Shown here: positions 34,414 through 43,294 of the stretch, piece by piece
Position numbering within the stretch: the stretch's first letter is position 1
Layout of the letters: each line of letters starts with the position of its first letter
Assembly: GCA_045804965.1 (NCBI GenBank)
Contig: JBJMMD010000047.1
Span: 372,001 to 436,000 of the forward strand
DNA from: CAVTUU01 sp045804965
GTDB lineage: Bacteria > Chloroflexota > Chloroflexia > Thermomicrobiales > UBA6265
Direction of reading: 5' to 3'
Length of the DNA: 64,000 nucleotides
Notes under the pieces: generated by a model
What the model was told of the DNA's origin: nothing
What the model saw: only the letters and a program-made list of their open reading frames with translations
The model's database searches: none
Position numbers and translations under genes: made by a program

Positions 34414-35601
34414 TCACGCTTGTTCGCCTCTGATCCGTTCTTCGTAGAGGCGCTCGCTGACCTTGCCTCCCTTGGGATTGAAGCAGCAGAATTCGAAGCG
34501 TTTCATGAACTCGATTTCGACCAGGTTTTTGCCGCTACGATTTTTCTCGATGGTGCAGATGACCCAATCGCGATATTGCTGCGCCTTGTGTTGGTTAAAG
34601 ACGATATGGTCGCGGTCGATGATCTTCCACTTGTCGTTCATGATGATGGCGAGATCCGCTTCGTACATCAGGGCCGAAGAACCTCGAAGATGGGTGATGC
34701 GGAGGCGAGCCGCCTCGAGCCCTGCTTTTTCGGCGGCGACGATGGCGACGACGGCAACGTTGAAATCGAGGGCGAGCTGTTTCAGCCCCTGCACGACCTG
34801 CGTCACCCGCTCGGCCTCGTCCGGCAAATCTCGTTGGACCGGCTCGACCTTTTGCAAGTAGTCGACGAAGAGCACGAGCGGCTGCCGATCCCGCTTCCGA
34901 TGCTCGGCGACAAGCGCGGACAATGTTTCGATGCTATTCCGGCGAGAGGCGTCGGCAACGAGATGAAACCGACCGGCGTAGCCGCCTAGAGCCGCTAACG
35001 CCCTTGCCCCGGCGGGATGTCCGCGTATCGCGTCGAACGGTTCGCGGCCCGGGTGGCGCTCGAATCCGGTGGCCATCAGTTGTTGGACGTCGTCGAGCGT
35101 GAAACCGCTGGCCGGACCGTCGACGGTCGGATCTATGCTTTCCTGAACGAGCAGTCGATTGAGAACGTATTCCTCGGGGTGTTCATAGCAGGCGTAGAGA
35201 ACGTTGGCATCGCCGCCTGCGGCGATGTTCCGCGCAATTTGCAAGCAGAAGGTCGTCTTGCCCACGCCTTGAGCGCCGCCGATCAGCGCGAGCTCGCCTG
35301 GCCGAATGCCGCTGCCAATCCACTGGTCGAGCGCGTCGAATCCGGTCGGGATCGGTCGTAATCGTTCGTAGAAACCACTGTCGGCGTTGGAGTTCAATCT
35401 CCAGGCGATGCTGTGGAGCGAGCGCGTTTGGACCAGACCTTCTGGGCTTTCAGCGCACCACTCTTCGGGCGTCGCCAGCTCACGAAGGGGCGTTCCAGTT
35501 GCGGTATTGGATTCAGGCGGAGGTTGAGCAGGAGCGATCCGGCTGAGCGTAGGAACAGGCACTGAATCCCGTTGCCCGAAGGAACGGCGAGTGAAGGTCA
35601 T
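34414..35601 (-). CDS. DnaB-like helicase C-terminal-domain ATPase
   Basis: This 395-residue protein carries a RecA-like ATPase of the DnaB/KaiC class. Key motifs are PTGFDALDQWIGSG, Walker A GGAQGVGKTT, Walker B PLVLFVDYLQKV, the LRGSSALMYEADLAII segment (equal to DnaB LRESGAIEQDAD) and the C-terminal KNRSGKNLVEIEF. It lacks the DnaB N-terminal collar and instead has about 80 residues rich in Pro/Ser/Thr. It is thus not the replicative helicase. It opens a minus-strand operon that shares a promoter-like element with the Tad pilus genes. Its role there is unknown. Confidence 0.82.
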   Translation of the reverse strand: MTFTRRSFGQRDSVPVPTLSRIAPAQPPPESNTATGTPLRELATPEEWCAESPEGLVQTRSLHSIAWRLNSNADSGFYERLRPIPTGFDALDQWIGSGIRPGELALIGGAQGVGKTTFCLQIARNIAAGGDANVLYACYEHPEEYVLNRLLVQESIDPTVDGPASGFTLDDVQQLMATGFERHPGREPFDAIRGHPAGARALAALGGYAGRFHLVADASRRNSIETLSALVAEHRKRDRQPLVLFVDYLQKVEPVQRDLPDEAERVTQVVQGLKQLALDFNVAVVAIVAAEKAGLEAARLRITHLRGSSALMYEADLAIIMNDKWKIIDRDHIVFNQHKAQQYRDWVICTIEKNRSGKNLVEIEFMKRFEFCCFNPKGGKVSERLYEERIRGEQA

Positions 35602-36039
35602 TTGGCCACCTCAGAGAGTCGTCCTTATGGCGGGAACGATATGCCTTGACTGTATCGGCAGGTCACTTCTGCGACATGAGCGGATTCCCGTAGGGCGGAT
35701 TAGGGGAAATCCCCCGTGCGGGTTCGCCGTTCAGGTTTGATAATCGATGAAACCAACCGGTCGAGCCGCGATCCCCAGGTTGAAAACCTAGGGCGCGTCG
35801 GCGTTGTATTCCCGAGGCTGCCCTTTCCCGGCGCTTCGCGCGACCCGTTCTCGAGGTCGTGTCGGCGAGGGAACTTGTTCAGTGCTGGAGGGCCCGCAAC
35901 CTAATAGAGCCCGGGCCTTCAACGGTTCGTTCAGATGTGAGGCCGCTCACCAGTGAGCACATCCCCGCGCTTATGAGGTGAGTTGGGACATTGAGGTTCA
36001 TTGAGGTTGAAGGTGAACCGGAAAGTGAGCTAGAGCAGG
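35602..36039. other. Divergent intergenic region
   Basis: About 440 bases between the DnaB-like gene (minus) and a membrane-protein gene (plus). It holds element copy C at 35676-35715 and a perfect tandem pair of CATTGAGGTT at 35989-36008. No plus-strand promoter is clear and no ORF here looks like a real gene. Confidence 0.5.
35676..35715 (-). promoter_or_regulatory. Tad-locus repeated promoter-like element, copy C (before the DnaB-like gene)
   Basis: Plus-strand sequence ATGAGCGGATTCCCG, then ten bases, then TAGGGGAAATCCCCC. The spacing is one base longer than in copies A and B. Reading toward the gene, GGGGGATTTCCCC comes first. The ATG of the DnaB-like gene is 74 bases downstream. Confidence 0.6.
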
Positions 36040-37572
36040 ATGGCGCTATCGGGGTCATTCCGGAAAAGGTGGCAGACTGCCCCGATCAGCCTGGATGGCG
36101 GTCCCCAGAATGTCGAAGCCACGAGCTTCGACGCGATACCAGCGAACCGGGCGCTGCAACTCACGCCCATTTCCGCCGTGATCATTTTGTTCGCCATGCG
36201 CATCGTGGCTATGAGGTGGGCGGACTTCGATCTCTTCCGCCATCTGAGCAACGGTCGCTTGTGGGTGGACAGTGGAATTTTTCCGAGTCCCGATCGATTC
36301 TCCTGGTCCGCTCCTGGACATACCGTCATCGTGCACTCGATTCAATTCGACCGGATCTTCTATCTCCTCTGGAAACTTCATGGCACGGAAGCAATCGCGG
36401 CCGGCGCGGCGGTCCTCTTCGCCGGTGCGCTGCTTCCATATGCGTTCTTACTGGGGCGCATGGGGCTCAATCCCTTCATTGAGACGATAGGGCTGATCCT
36501 CCTCGTTGTCATGTTGTTGCCTTACCGTGGGGCCCGGCCTCACTTCTTTGGCGCGGTGCTTTTCGGCATATTAGTCCTGTTGGCTGAGCGTCCTTTTGGG
36601 CTTCGCAAGGCAATCGTTAGCGGAGTAGTTCTCGGCCTCTGGCTCAATCTCCATGCCTCGTTTCTGGTTGGCTTCATGCTTGTCGGCTGTGCCGTTGCCG
36701 CGTGGACTCTCGCGAGAGATTACCGGGCGGCCGCCAACGCCAGTCTTGCCCTGCTGATGGGATCGGCCGCGACGTTGGTGTCTCGATTCGGGCTCGATTT
36801 GTGGCGGTTGCCATTCACCGTTTCGTCGAACGACGCATTTATTCACATCAACGGTGATTGGGTCGGTCTCCGGCCGTTATCCCCAGTGGACAGCTTAGTC
36901 GGCCTGCTTATAGTCGCCGCGACCGCACTCGGCGTCTGGCGTCGCGGCGACGCCCGCGCGCTGACTGCCTTAGCTCTCCTCCTGCCCACCATTCAGTACT
37001 CGCGATTTTCGACATTCTTGGCCCCGCTCTTATTCATTCTGGTCGCGGAACGACTGGCCGAGCGCGCTCCGTATATCGTCGTCAATCCACTGAGTAATCT
37101 CGGGAAGACGTTGATTGATGGTCGGCTGACCAAAATCGCTGCTGTCATCCTGCTCATTGGCGTCTTCTACGCGAGCCGCTTTGCCCCGGCGACTCTCGAG
37201 GGTGCGGCGTTCAGTTCGATGCCCGAGTCGGCCGTCACCGAGCTGCTGGCTTGTGGACAGCCCGCGCCCGTCTGGAACGATTTTGACTGGGGAGCTTATC
37301 TCATCTGGCGAGGGGATGGTCTGTACACCATAGGTATCGACGGCCGCGCGGAAACGGTCTACCCAACTCAGGTCTTCAAAGATTACTTCGCGGTCATCCA
37401 GCATGCGGCGAATTGGCAGGAATTGGTCCAGACATCCCCGGCGCAATATATGCTGGTGAAGCCAGAGATGAAGCCGTTTGTCGAACCGCTCGATGGTTGG
37501 CAGATCGTCCATACTGACGGCGTTGCCATCGTGGCCAAGCGGGACAACGCGGCCTGGAACTGCTCGCGCTGA
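36040..37572 (+). CDS. Polytopic membrane protein, GT-C-glycosyltransferase-like
   Basis: This 510-residue protein has about ten hydrophobic segments beginning near residue 45. After the first helix comes ADFDLFRHLSNGRLWVDSGIFPSPDRFSWSAPGH, a large loop with an acidic DxD-like motif similar to GT-C membrane glycosyltransferases and related proteins common in Chloroflexi. The C-terminal 100 residues form a soluble domain (VWNDFDWGAYLIWRGDG...). No family name can be given with certainty. Divergent from the DnaB-like gene, followed 91 bases later by a DUF4352 protein. Confidence 0.6.
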   Translation: MALSGSFRKRWQTAPISLDGGPQNVEATSFDAIPANRALQLTPISAVIILFAMRIVAMRWADFDLFRHLSNGRLWVDSGIFPSPDRFSWSAPGHTVIVHSIQFDRIFYLLWKLHGTEAIAAGAAVLFAGALLPYAFLLGRMGLNPFIETIGLILLVVMLLPYRGARPHFFGAVLFGILVLLAERPFGLRKAIVSGVVLGLWLNLHASFLVGFMLVGCAVAAWTLARDYRAAANASLALLMGSAATLVSRFGLDLWRLPFTVSSNDAFIHINGDWVGLRPLSPVDSLVGLLIVAATALGVWRRGDARALTALALLLPTIQYSRFSTFLAPLLFILVAERLAERAPYIVVNPLSNLGKTLIDGRLTKIAAVILLIGVFYASRFAPATLEGAAFSSMPESAVTELLACGQPAPVWNDFDWGAYLIWRGDGLYTIGIDGRAETVYPTQVFKDYFAVIQHAANWQELVQTSPAQYMLVKPEMKPFVEPLDGWQIVHTDGVAIVAKRDNAAWNCSR

Positions 37573-37663
37573 CCTTCCGCAAACCGACTCAACACCAAAT
37601 TGGGTTTGCGCGTCCCAAACAGATTCAGCAGCAGGCTGCAATCAATGAGGGATTGGAGGAGTC

Positions 37664-38308
37664 ATGCAACAGTTGATGACGAAGGTGACGCTCTGGGCAA
37701 TGCTCGCCGTACTGCTCATTGGGTTCGTCGCCGGCCGGGCGTGGACGCCGGTGGGGACGTGGGCAACAACGGCAGATGGCACGCCGGTTACGGGTGCGAC
37801 CGCGACGCGGGAGGTCGAGCTTCAGGAGCTGGAGGCGCTCCGTACGCAGGTGGCACAGTCTGCGACCCCGTGCGCGCAGACGCCGACGCCCTCGCCATCA
37901 CCAACACCCGCGCCCCCGGCAGCCCAAGGAACACCGCTCCCGTATGGCGAAAACTGGACCATTGCCGTCAAAGGGGCTGCGACCGCCACCAATGTTCTCG
38001 ATAGCGTCCCCAAAGGTGTCTTTGTGCTCGTGAACCTGACAATTACGAATAACGAACTGGCAGGGAGATTCCTCGAATACCAGGATTTCAGGCTGCGCGA
38101 CGCACAGGGTCGGGTATTTGTTAGCCAACCCTTTGTCTCTAGCCGAGTCCAGACTGACCACCCGATCAACTTCAAGTTCGATCCGAATCTGCCAACGGAA
38201 ACTGTCGTCGTCTTCGACGTCGCTCTAGACGCGGGGCAATCGTTCATTCTGGAGAGCACAGCCGACCCGGCCTTCCGCGAGCAAGTGGATCTCGAAATGC
38301 GCGGCTAG
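37664..38308 (+). CDS. Membrane-anchored DUF4352-like extracytoplasmic protein
   Basis: This 214-residue protein has an N-terminal anchor helix (about 6-25), a short coiled region, a PTPSPSPTPAPP linker (around residues 70-82) and an immunoglobulin-like DUF4352-type domain with FVLVNLTITNNE, FRLRDAQGRVF and VVVFDVALDAGQSFILES. DUF4352 domains often sit on the surface of Gram-positive and Chloroflexi cells as binding or stabilising modules. GGAGGAG precedes the ATG. It is probably co-transcribed with the upstream membrane-protein gene. Confidence 0.72.
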   Translation: MQQLMTKVTLWAMLAVLLIGFVAGRAWTPVGTWATTADGTPVTGATATREVELQELEALRTQVAQSATPCAQTPTPSPSPTPAPPAAQGTPLPYGENWTIAVKGAATATNVLDSVPKGVFVLVNLTITNNELAGRFLEYQDFRLRDAQGRVFVSQPFVSSRVQTDHPINFKFDPNLPTETVVVFDVALDAGQSFILESTADPAFREQVDLEMRG

Positions 38309-39147
38309 TCAGGCCTGCTTCTGGAGATCGCGACCCATCGACCAGGATCGCGCGTACCCTTTTGGGTTAGAAGAATGCAGCCTCGCCCTCGACTTCCGAG
38401 TGGAATCCAGCGCATTCGCCGGGCATTGTATCGAACACGGCAAGAGTGTCCGACACTGTCAACCGGCAAAGTCACACGATAAATATCGCACTGGCAGAAG
38501 CGACGGGAGTTGGTGCAACGCGCCCAACACGAGCTTTGACTTCGAATTGCTCGGACTTCCGCCTGAGCGGCGAATGGTCCGCACTTTGGGAGGTGCGCGG
38601 TATGCTCGCCAGTGACTGAGGCGGCTGCCGACGGACGCCGATTCGGCCCGGGCAACAATCGATGAAGAATCGTTTCTGATTGTTTACATTCACCCTCACC
38701 CAAATGACGATGTCGAATGTTCCCGGCGCATCGACGAATTAGAGGGCCGGCCAACACATGCGCTCGAAAGCGTGCCAATTCGCATGGCGGTATTGATCGC
38801 TATCGGAGCATCAGCCTTCGTATCCTTCGAGGCTCCGCGAAGCCAATCGAGGATTCTCACTCATTGGAAGAAGTTTGCCATGCCGCGCGTCACTTATGAT
38901 CGACAACCCTAGGAAGTTATCGTGGTCGAGATCGATATTGTCAGCGCTCATCGAGGACGAGGGACCCTGGGCCGTCCAAGTAGAATGATGTTGCTCATAT
39001 TTATCAGCGTTGAGGGCAGCATGCGCGCTGGCTCCGGAACGGCCGCCACCCTCATCAGGCGAGGATCGAAATTCGGTTTCCCATGATATTGTCTCGATGG
39101 ATCCAATATTCGAAGTTGGATAGCGTTGGTTTACGGAGACGCGGGCA
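38309..39147. other. Long intergenic region without a recognised gene
   Basis: This stretch of 839 bases has several short ORFs on both strands (for example 38717-38899 plus and 38305-38778 minus) but none shows a domain, a good ribosome binding site or family resemblance. No tRNA-like or insertion-sequence ends were seen. It may contain the promoter of the ABC exporter gene and possibly remnants of lost genes. Confidence 0.4.
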
Positions 39148-42100
39148 TTGACGACGGGACCAACTGTCGACGCGTCAGGCCATCACGAGCAGCGGCTCAC
39201 GTGGCGCACGGTCGAATCCAAAGGGCTAGTGCTCCGCGTCGGCGCGTGCTCGTTCGAGCATGAGCGGACGCGGGAATCGCTGCGCACGCTGATCCAAACG
39301 GCCACCATCCTTCAACAGATCCTCAAGCCGCCGGACGACTTTCGGAGCGGCTCGATAGACATCGTGCTGGTGGATGTTTCAGCGGATCTCTGCGCCGACC
39401 TTACCGCGCAGCAAACGGAGGATGGAACCGCCATCTTGCAACCATCGGTCATTCGGCTGGACGCAGGCGCCTCCACGGCGGCTGTCGTCCGGCCAATGGT
39501 CGAATTGCTCGTGGGACGGTGGTTCGGTGAGCGGTCGATCGCCGTGCCGCTGTTTGTAGATGGGCTCACCGGAGTCGTCCTGGCGAGGACTGGTTTGGGA
39601 ACTGGCATTCGAGAGGCGCACGACGCCGTCTTGGCCACCATCGACTCAGGTCGGCCCGTTTCGGTCTTTCCCCGCATGAGAGTAGGAGTTGGGGCCGAGG
39701 GCGCTGATCCCGTGGCAACGTCGTTTGTCACGTACCTCATCGAACTCCAGAGCGCCGAAACATTCAGCGAGATTTTACGAACCTTTGACGTGCGTCGGCC
39801 CGACGATGCCGCGAATCAGCTCTATCACCAGCCACTCGGGGCCTTGGAGGCCTCCTGGCACGGATTTGTTCGCCACCGTGCGCGCGAGCGAACTGCATTT
39901 CGCACCCTCATTCGACGCCTGATCCCTCTTCTCCGGCCCACCACGCTTTCAGCCGTCGAGTTTGGCGTGCTCATGGTCTTGGGTGTTGCGCTCACGCTTG
40001 CAGTCCCCCTCATCATTATGCAACTGATTGACCATGTAATTCAGCATCCATCGGGATCGGCATATCGCGACCTGACGATTTACTCGCTGGCGCTCCTCCT
40101 GGTCTTTTTCCTCAGCGCGCTCGTTGGGGCACGTCGAACCTACGTGCAACACTGGCTGAACGAGCGAATCGTCTCGGACCTCAATCACCAATTGTTTGGG
40201 CACCTGCAGAGACTGTCTCACAACTTCTACGCTCGGACGCGGACCAGCGAGCTGATGACGACCCTCAACCAGGAGTTGGGTGAGGTCCAAGAAGCCATGG
40301 CGCAAGTCGCCGGCACCGGACTCTACCAAGCGCTGCTCGCCACCACGACCGCAATCACTGTCATCTTCCTCGATCCATTGTTGGGCGTTTTAGTTCTCGT
40401 GATCGTCCCCGTTTTTGCGGCGGGCTACTCGATGCTGCGCGCGCGGTGGGAGAAGGAGGCACGCGGCCTTCAGCGGCTCCACGCCGCCGCCGAACAGACA
40501 GCGTTCGAAAGCTTCTCAGCCCATTCCGAGGTCAAGGCATTCGGACTGCAAGAACACGTCATCCAGACCTATTCCAGCCGCCATCACGCGGTCACCGGTT
40601 CGCGGCTCCGTCTCGTGTGGCTTGGCGCCCTCTTCGAGTCCAGTCTCCATCTGGCATCCGGGGTCGGGCACGTCGTCGTCTTCGGCGTTGGCGGCTACCA
40701 GATCCTCTCCGGCACCGGTGGTGTCACCATCGGCGTGCTTTTCGCTTTCGCCCACCTCCTGCCGCTGTTTTACGAACCGATCGAGCAATTGGCCGATATC
40801 GGCCACACCGTCGAAGGAGCAGCGGCGGCGCTCGACGCCGTGGACGAAATCCTCTCCGAACCGATCGCCGTGGCGGACCAACCCGGCGCGTTTGATCTAC
40901 CGCCGCTCGCCCACGAGATCCGTGTTGAGCACGTGAACTTCGCCTACGGCGGCGAGGAACCGATCATTCAGGATCTCAGCCTGACTATCCCGGCTGGGGC
41001 AGAGGTAGCCATCGTCGGACCCTCGGGAAGCGGTAAGAGCACGGTCCTCGCCTTGCTCATGCGATTCTGGGAACCGGAGGCCGGGCGAGTCATCTTCGAC
41101 GCGCACGACACCCGCGAGGTGACGCTTGCCTCGCTCCGCGGCCAGATTGGTCTGGTCTCGCAGGACACGTTCATCTTTGACACCTCGGTGCGCGAGAACA
41201 TCGCCATCGGGCGTCCGGACGCCACCGATGCCGAGGTCGAGCAGGCCGCCGAGGCCGCGCAACTCCATGATTTCATTTCGGCGCTGCCGGCTGGTTATCA
41301 CACGTTGCTCGGCGAGCGCGGGGTGCGGATGAGCGGGGGGCAGCGCCAGCGGCTGGCAATCGCCCGGGCGTTGCTACGCAATCCGCGGATCTTAATCCTC
41401 GACGAAGCAACGAGCGCGCTGGATCCGCAGACGGAAACTGAGATTCAAGAAACGTTAGCGGTCGCCGCCAAGGGACGCACACTGATAAGTGTGACCCATC
41501 GCTTGGCGGCGGTCGTGACTTCCGATCGAATTTTTGTCCTTGACCGTGGCCATCTCGTTGAGCAAGGCCATCACGCCGAACTCGTCAAGGCGGGCGGACT
41601 CTACCAGCGGCTGTACGAAGAGCAGATGCACTACCTACACGGCGGCGGAGTGCTGCGCCAAGGTGTCGAAATTGATCGCCTGCGCGCGATCCCGCTCTTT
41701 ACCAACTTGGCCAATGAGGCGTTGCAAGCAGTGGCCGACCGCTTCCTGCTCGAGCGGTACGCTGCGGGCGAGGTGGTCGTCCGCCAGGGCGATGCGGGCG
41801 ACAAGCTCTACACAATCAGCCGGGGGCAACTAGACGTCTCGATCGCCCACGGAGGGATCGATCAGCGCGTCGCCATGCTCAACGAGGGGGACTACTTCGG
41901 CGAAATGGCCGTATTGACAGGAGAACCGAGAACAGCAACCGTGCGCACGACGCTGCCGACCCAGTTGTATAGTCTGGCGAAATCGGATTTCGCTTTGCTG
42001 ATGGATCGTGTACCGGGCTTGCGGCAATCGGTCGAGCCAACCATCGCGGCACGGCGGGCCGAGAACGAGGCGTCGCTGGCGCGGGCTGACGCGTCGCCCG

Positions 42101-42204
42101 GGGGTGATGAGTTACATGAGACGAACAGGAATTCGAGTGTCGCCGCGGGCGATGGCACCGCGCCGGAGCGCGCCCGGCAGACCGGTCACGCGGATGGCCG
42201 GTGA
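39148..42204 (+). CDS. ABC exporter with degenerate peptidase-like N-terminus and C-terminal cyclic-nucleotide-binding domain
   Basis: This 1018-residue fusion has four parts. Residues 20-245 resemble a gluzincin (peptidase-MA-like) domain whose zinc motif HExxH is lost: PMVELLVGRWFG and PLFVDGLTGVVLA stand where the HExxH and EGLA blocks would be, followed by ATSFVTYLIEL. Residues 265-565 are an ABC exporter membrane domain with six helices. Residues 590-825 are the ATPase: Walker A GPSGSGKS (624-631), signature MSGGQ (728-732), Walker B ILILDE, H-loop His784. Residues 842-968 are a cyclic-nucleotide-binding domain with GDYFGEMAVLTGEPRTATV. The start is TTG 39148 after GGAG. It precedes an RCK channel and a class III cyclase gene. 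Confidence 0.85.
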   Translation: MTTGPTVDASGHHEQRLTWRTVESKGLVLRVGACSFEHERTRESLRTLIQTATILQQILKPPDDFRSGSIDIVLVDVSADLCADLTAQQTEDGTAILQPSVIRLDAGASTAAVVRPMVELLVGRWFGERSIAVPLFVDGLTGVVLARTGLGTGIREAHDAVLATIDSGRPVSVFPRMRVGVGAEGADPVATSFVTYLIELQSAETFSEILRTFDVRRPDDAANQLYHQPLGALEASWHGFVRHRARERTAFRTLIRRLIPLLRPTTLSAVEFGVLMVLGVALTLAVPLIIMQLIDHVIQHPSGSAYRDLTIYSLALLLVFFLSALVGARRTYVQHWLNERIVSDLNHQLFGHLQRLSHNFYARTRTSELMTTLNQELGEVQEAMAQVAGTGLYQALLATTTAITVIFLDPLLGVLVLVIVPVFAAGYSMLRARWEKEARGLQRLHAAAEQTAFESFSAHSEVKAFGLQEHVIQTYSSRHHAVTGSRLRLVWLGALFESSLHLASGVGHVVVFGVGGYQILSGTGGVTIGVLFAFAHLLPLFYEPIEQLADIGHTVEGAAAALDAVDEILSEPIAVADQPGAFDLPPLAHEIRVEHVNFAYGGEEPIIQDLSLTIPAGAEVAIVGPSGSGKSTVLALLMRFWEPEAGRVIFDAHDTREVTLASLRGQIGLVSQDTFIFDTSVRENIAIGRPDATDAEVEQAAEAAQLHDFISALPAGYHTLLGERGVRMSGGQRQRLAIARALLRNPRILILDEATSALDPQTETEIQETLAVAAKGRTLISVTHRLAAVVTSDRIFVLDRGHLVEQGHHAELVKAGGLYQRLYEEQMHYLHGGGVLRQGVEIDRLRAIPLFTNLANEALQAVADRFLLERYAAGEVVVRQGDAGDKLYTISRGQLDVSIAHGGIDQRVAMLNEGDYFGEMAVLTGEPRTATVRTTLPTQLYSLAKSDFALLMDRVPGLRQSVEPTIAARRAENEASLARADASPGGDELHETNRNSSVAAGDGTAPERARQTGHADGR

Positions 42205-42219
42205 GTGGGGTTATCGTGA

Positions 42220-43251
42220 GTGAGAACAAGCCTATCCTCTCGAATCCGCCAGATTATTATCTTACTGGTCATCCTGCACATCGTCGGCGTTGTCGGTTAC
42301 ATGATCATCGAGGGCTGGGGATTCCTCGACGCCCTCTACATGACGGTCATCACCCTCGGGACCGTCGGGTACCAAGAAGCCAAGCCGCTAGACACACCTG
42401 GGAAAATTTTCACCATCTTCTTCATCCTCATCGGGATCGGTTCGTTCACCTACGCGATCAGCACGTTGGCTGCGTTCTGGGTCGAATATCGAGTCTTTGA
42501 ACGCTGGGAGCGGCGGCGCATGGATCGACAGATCGCCCAACTCAAAGACCACATCATCCTCTGCGGAGGAGGTGACAGTTCGCTGCATATCGCGCGCGAG
42601 CTGTTGCAGACCCGAACGCCGTTCGTCGTGTTGGAGATCGACAGAGCGCGAGAGCAAGTGCTGCACGACTTCGACGATCGGATGCTCTACATCCTCGGCG
42701 ATGCAAGCGAGACCGAGATCTTGCTTCAGGCTGGAGTCGCACGCGCGCGAGGTCTGATCTCCTGCCTACCGGATGACAAGGACAATCTATTTACTGTGAT
42801 CCAGGCGCGGGATCTTAATCCGGATATGCGGATCGTCACCAGGATCATTCAGGAGGATATCCGAACTAAGTTAGTGAAGTCAGGGGCCGACGCCATCGTC
42901 TCGAGCCAACGGATTGGGGCGTTGCGACTCGCATCGGAGATGCTGCGCCCGCACGTAGTCAGTGTTTTAGACGTGATGCTCCGTCAGCCGGGTGATGTTC
43001 GAGTGCAGGAGCTTCTCGTGGGCGAGGGCGCCGCGGGCAAGACGATCGACGAGCTCCAGCTTCAACGTCGTGCTGGTGTCATTCCCTTTGCCATGCGCGA
43101 GGCGGGCAGCCTCCAGCACGTCTACAACCCGCCGTCCGATCGGGTTCTCCAAGAGGGGGACGTGCTCATAGCATGCGCCGATCCCGACCAACTCGAAATC
43201 GCACGGCGCGTTGCCACCACCGGTCAACCGACCGCTACCGCAACAACATGA
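42220..43251 (+). CDS. Two-helix potassium channel with RCK (TrkA-N/TrkA-C) domains
   Basis: This 343-residue channel has two membrane helices (about 11-30 and 62-88) flanking a pore loop with TLGTVGYQEAKPL (filter TVGYQE at 48-53). The cytoplasmic part is an RCK module: TrkA-N Rossmann (HIILCGGGDSSLHIARELL, then VVLEIDRAREQVL) and TrkA-C (about 240-330). It would pass K+ (or a related ion) and be gated by ligands such as nucleotides or Ca2+. The usual GYGD is replaced by GYQE, a variant seen in some bacterial channels. GTG 42220 lies 15 bases after the ABC gene stop, so the two are co-transcribed. Confidence 0.9.
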   Translation: MRTSLSSRIRQIIILLVILHIVGVVGYMIIEGWGFLDALYMTVITLGTVGYQEAKPLDTPGKIFTIFFILIGIGSFTYAISTLAAFWVEYRVFERWERRRMDRQIAQLKDHIILCGGGDSSLHIARELLQTRTPFVVLEIDRAREQVLHDFDDRMLYILGDASETEILLQAGVARARGLISCLPDDKDNLFTVIQARDLNPDMRIVTRIIQEDIRTKLVKSGADAIVSSQRIGALRLASEMLRPHVVSVLDVMLRQPGDVRVQELLVGEGAAGKTIDELQLQRRAGVIPFAMREAGSLQHVYNPPSDRVLQEGDVLIACADPDQLEIARRVATTGQPTATATT

Positions 43252-43294
43252 TCGTCGGGGCCATGTCGGTAACCGACCCCCGCGGGACTTGACC

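Noticed and set aside
34414..35601. Replicative helicase DnaB
   Set aside because: The ATPase core matches DnaB but the N-terminal domain is absent and the gene sits in an operon with glycosyltransferase-like genes, so it is called DnaB-like only.
35989..36008. Tandem CATTGAGGTT pair as a possible operator or start of a CRISPR-like repeat
   Set aside because: Only two units, no spacers, no palindrome and no cas gene; recorded only as a minor direct repeat.
38305..38778. A 157-codon minus-strand ORF in the long intergenic region
   Set aside because: No ribosome binding site, no recognised domain, and an Arg/Cys-rich composition like that of random antisense frames.
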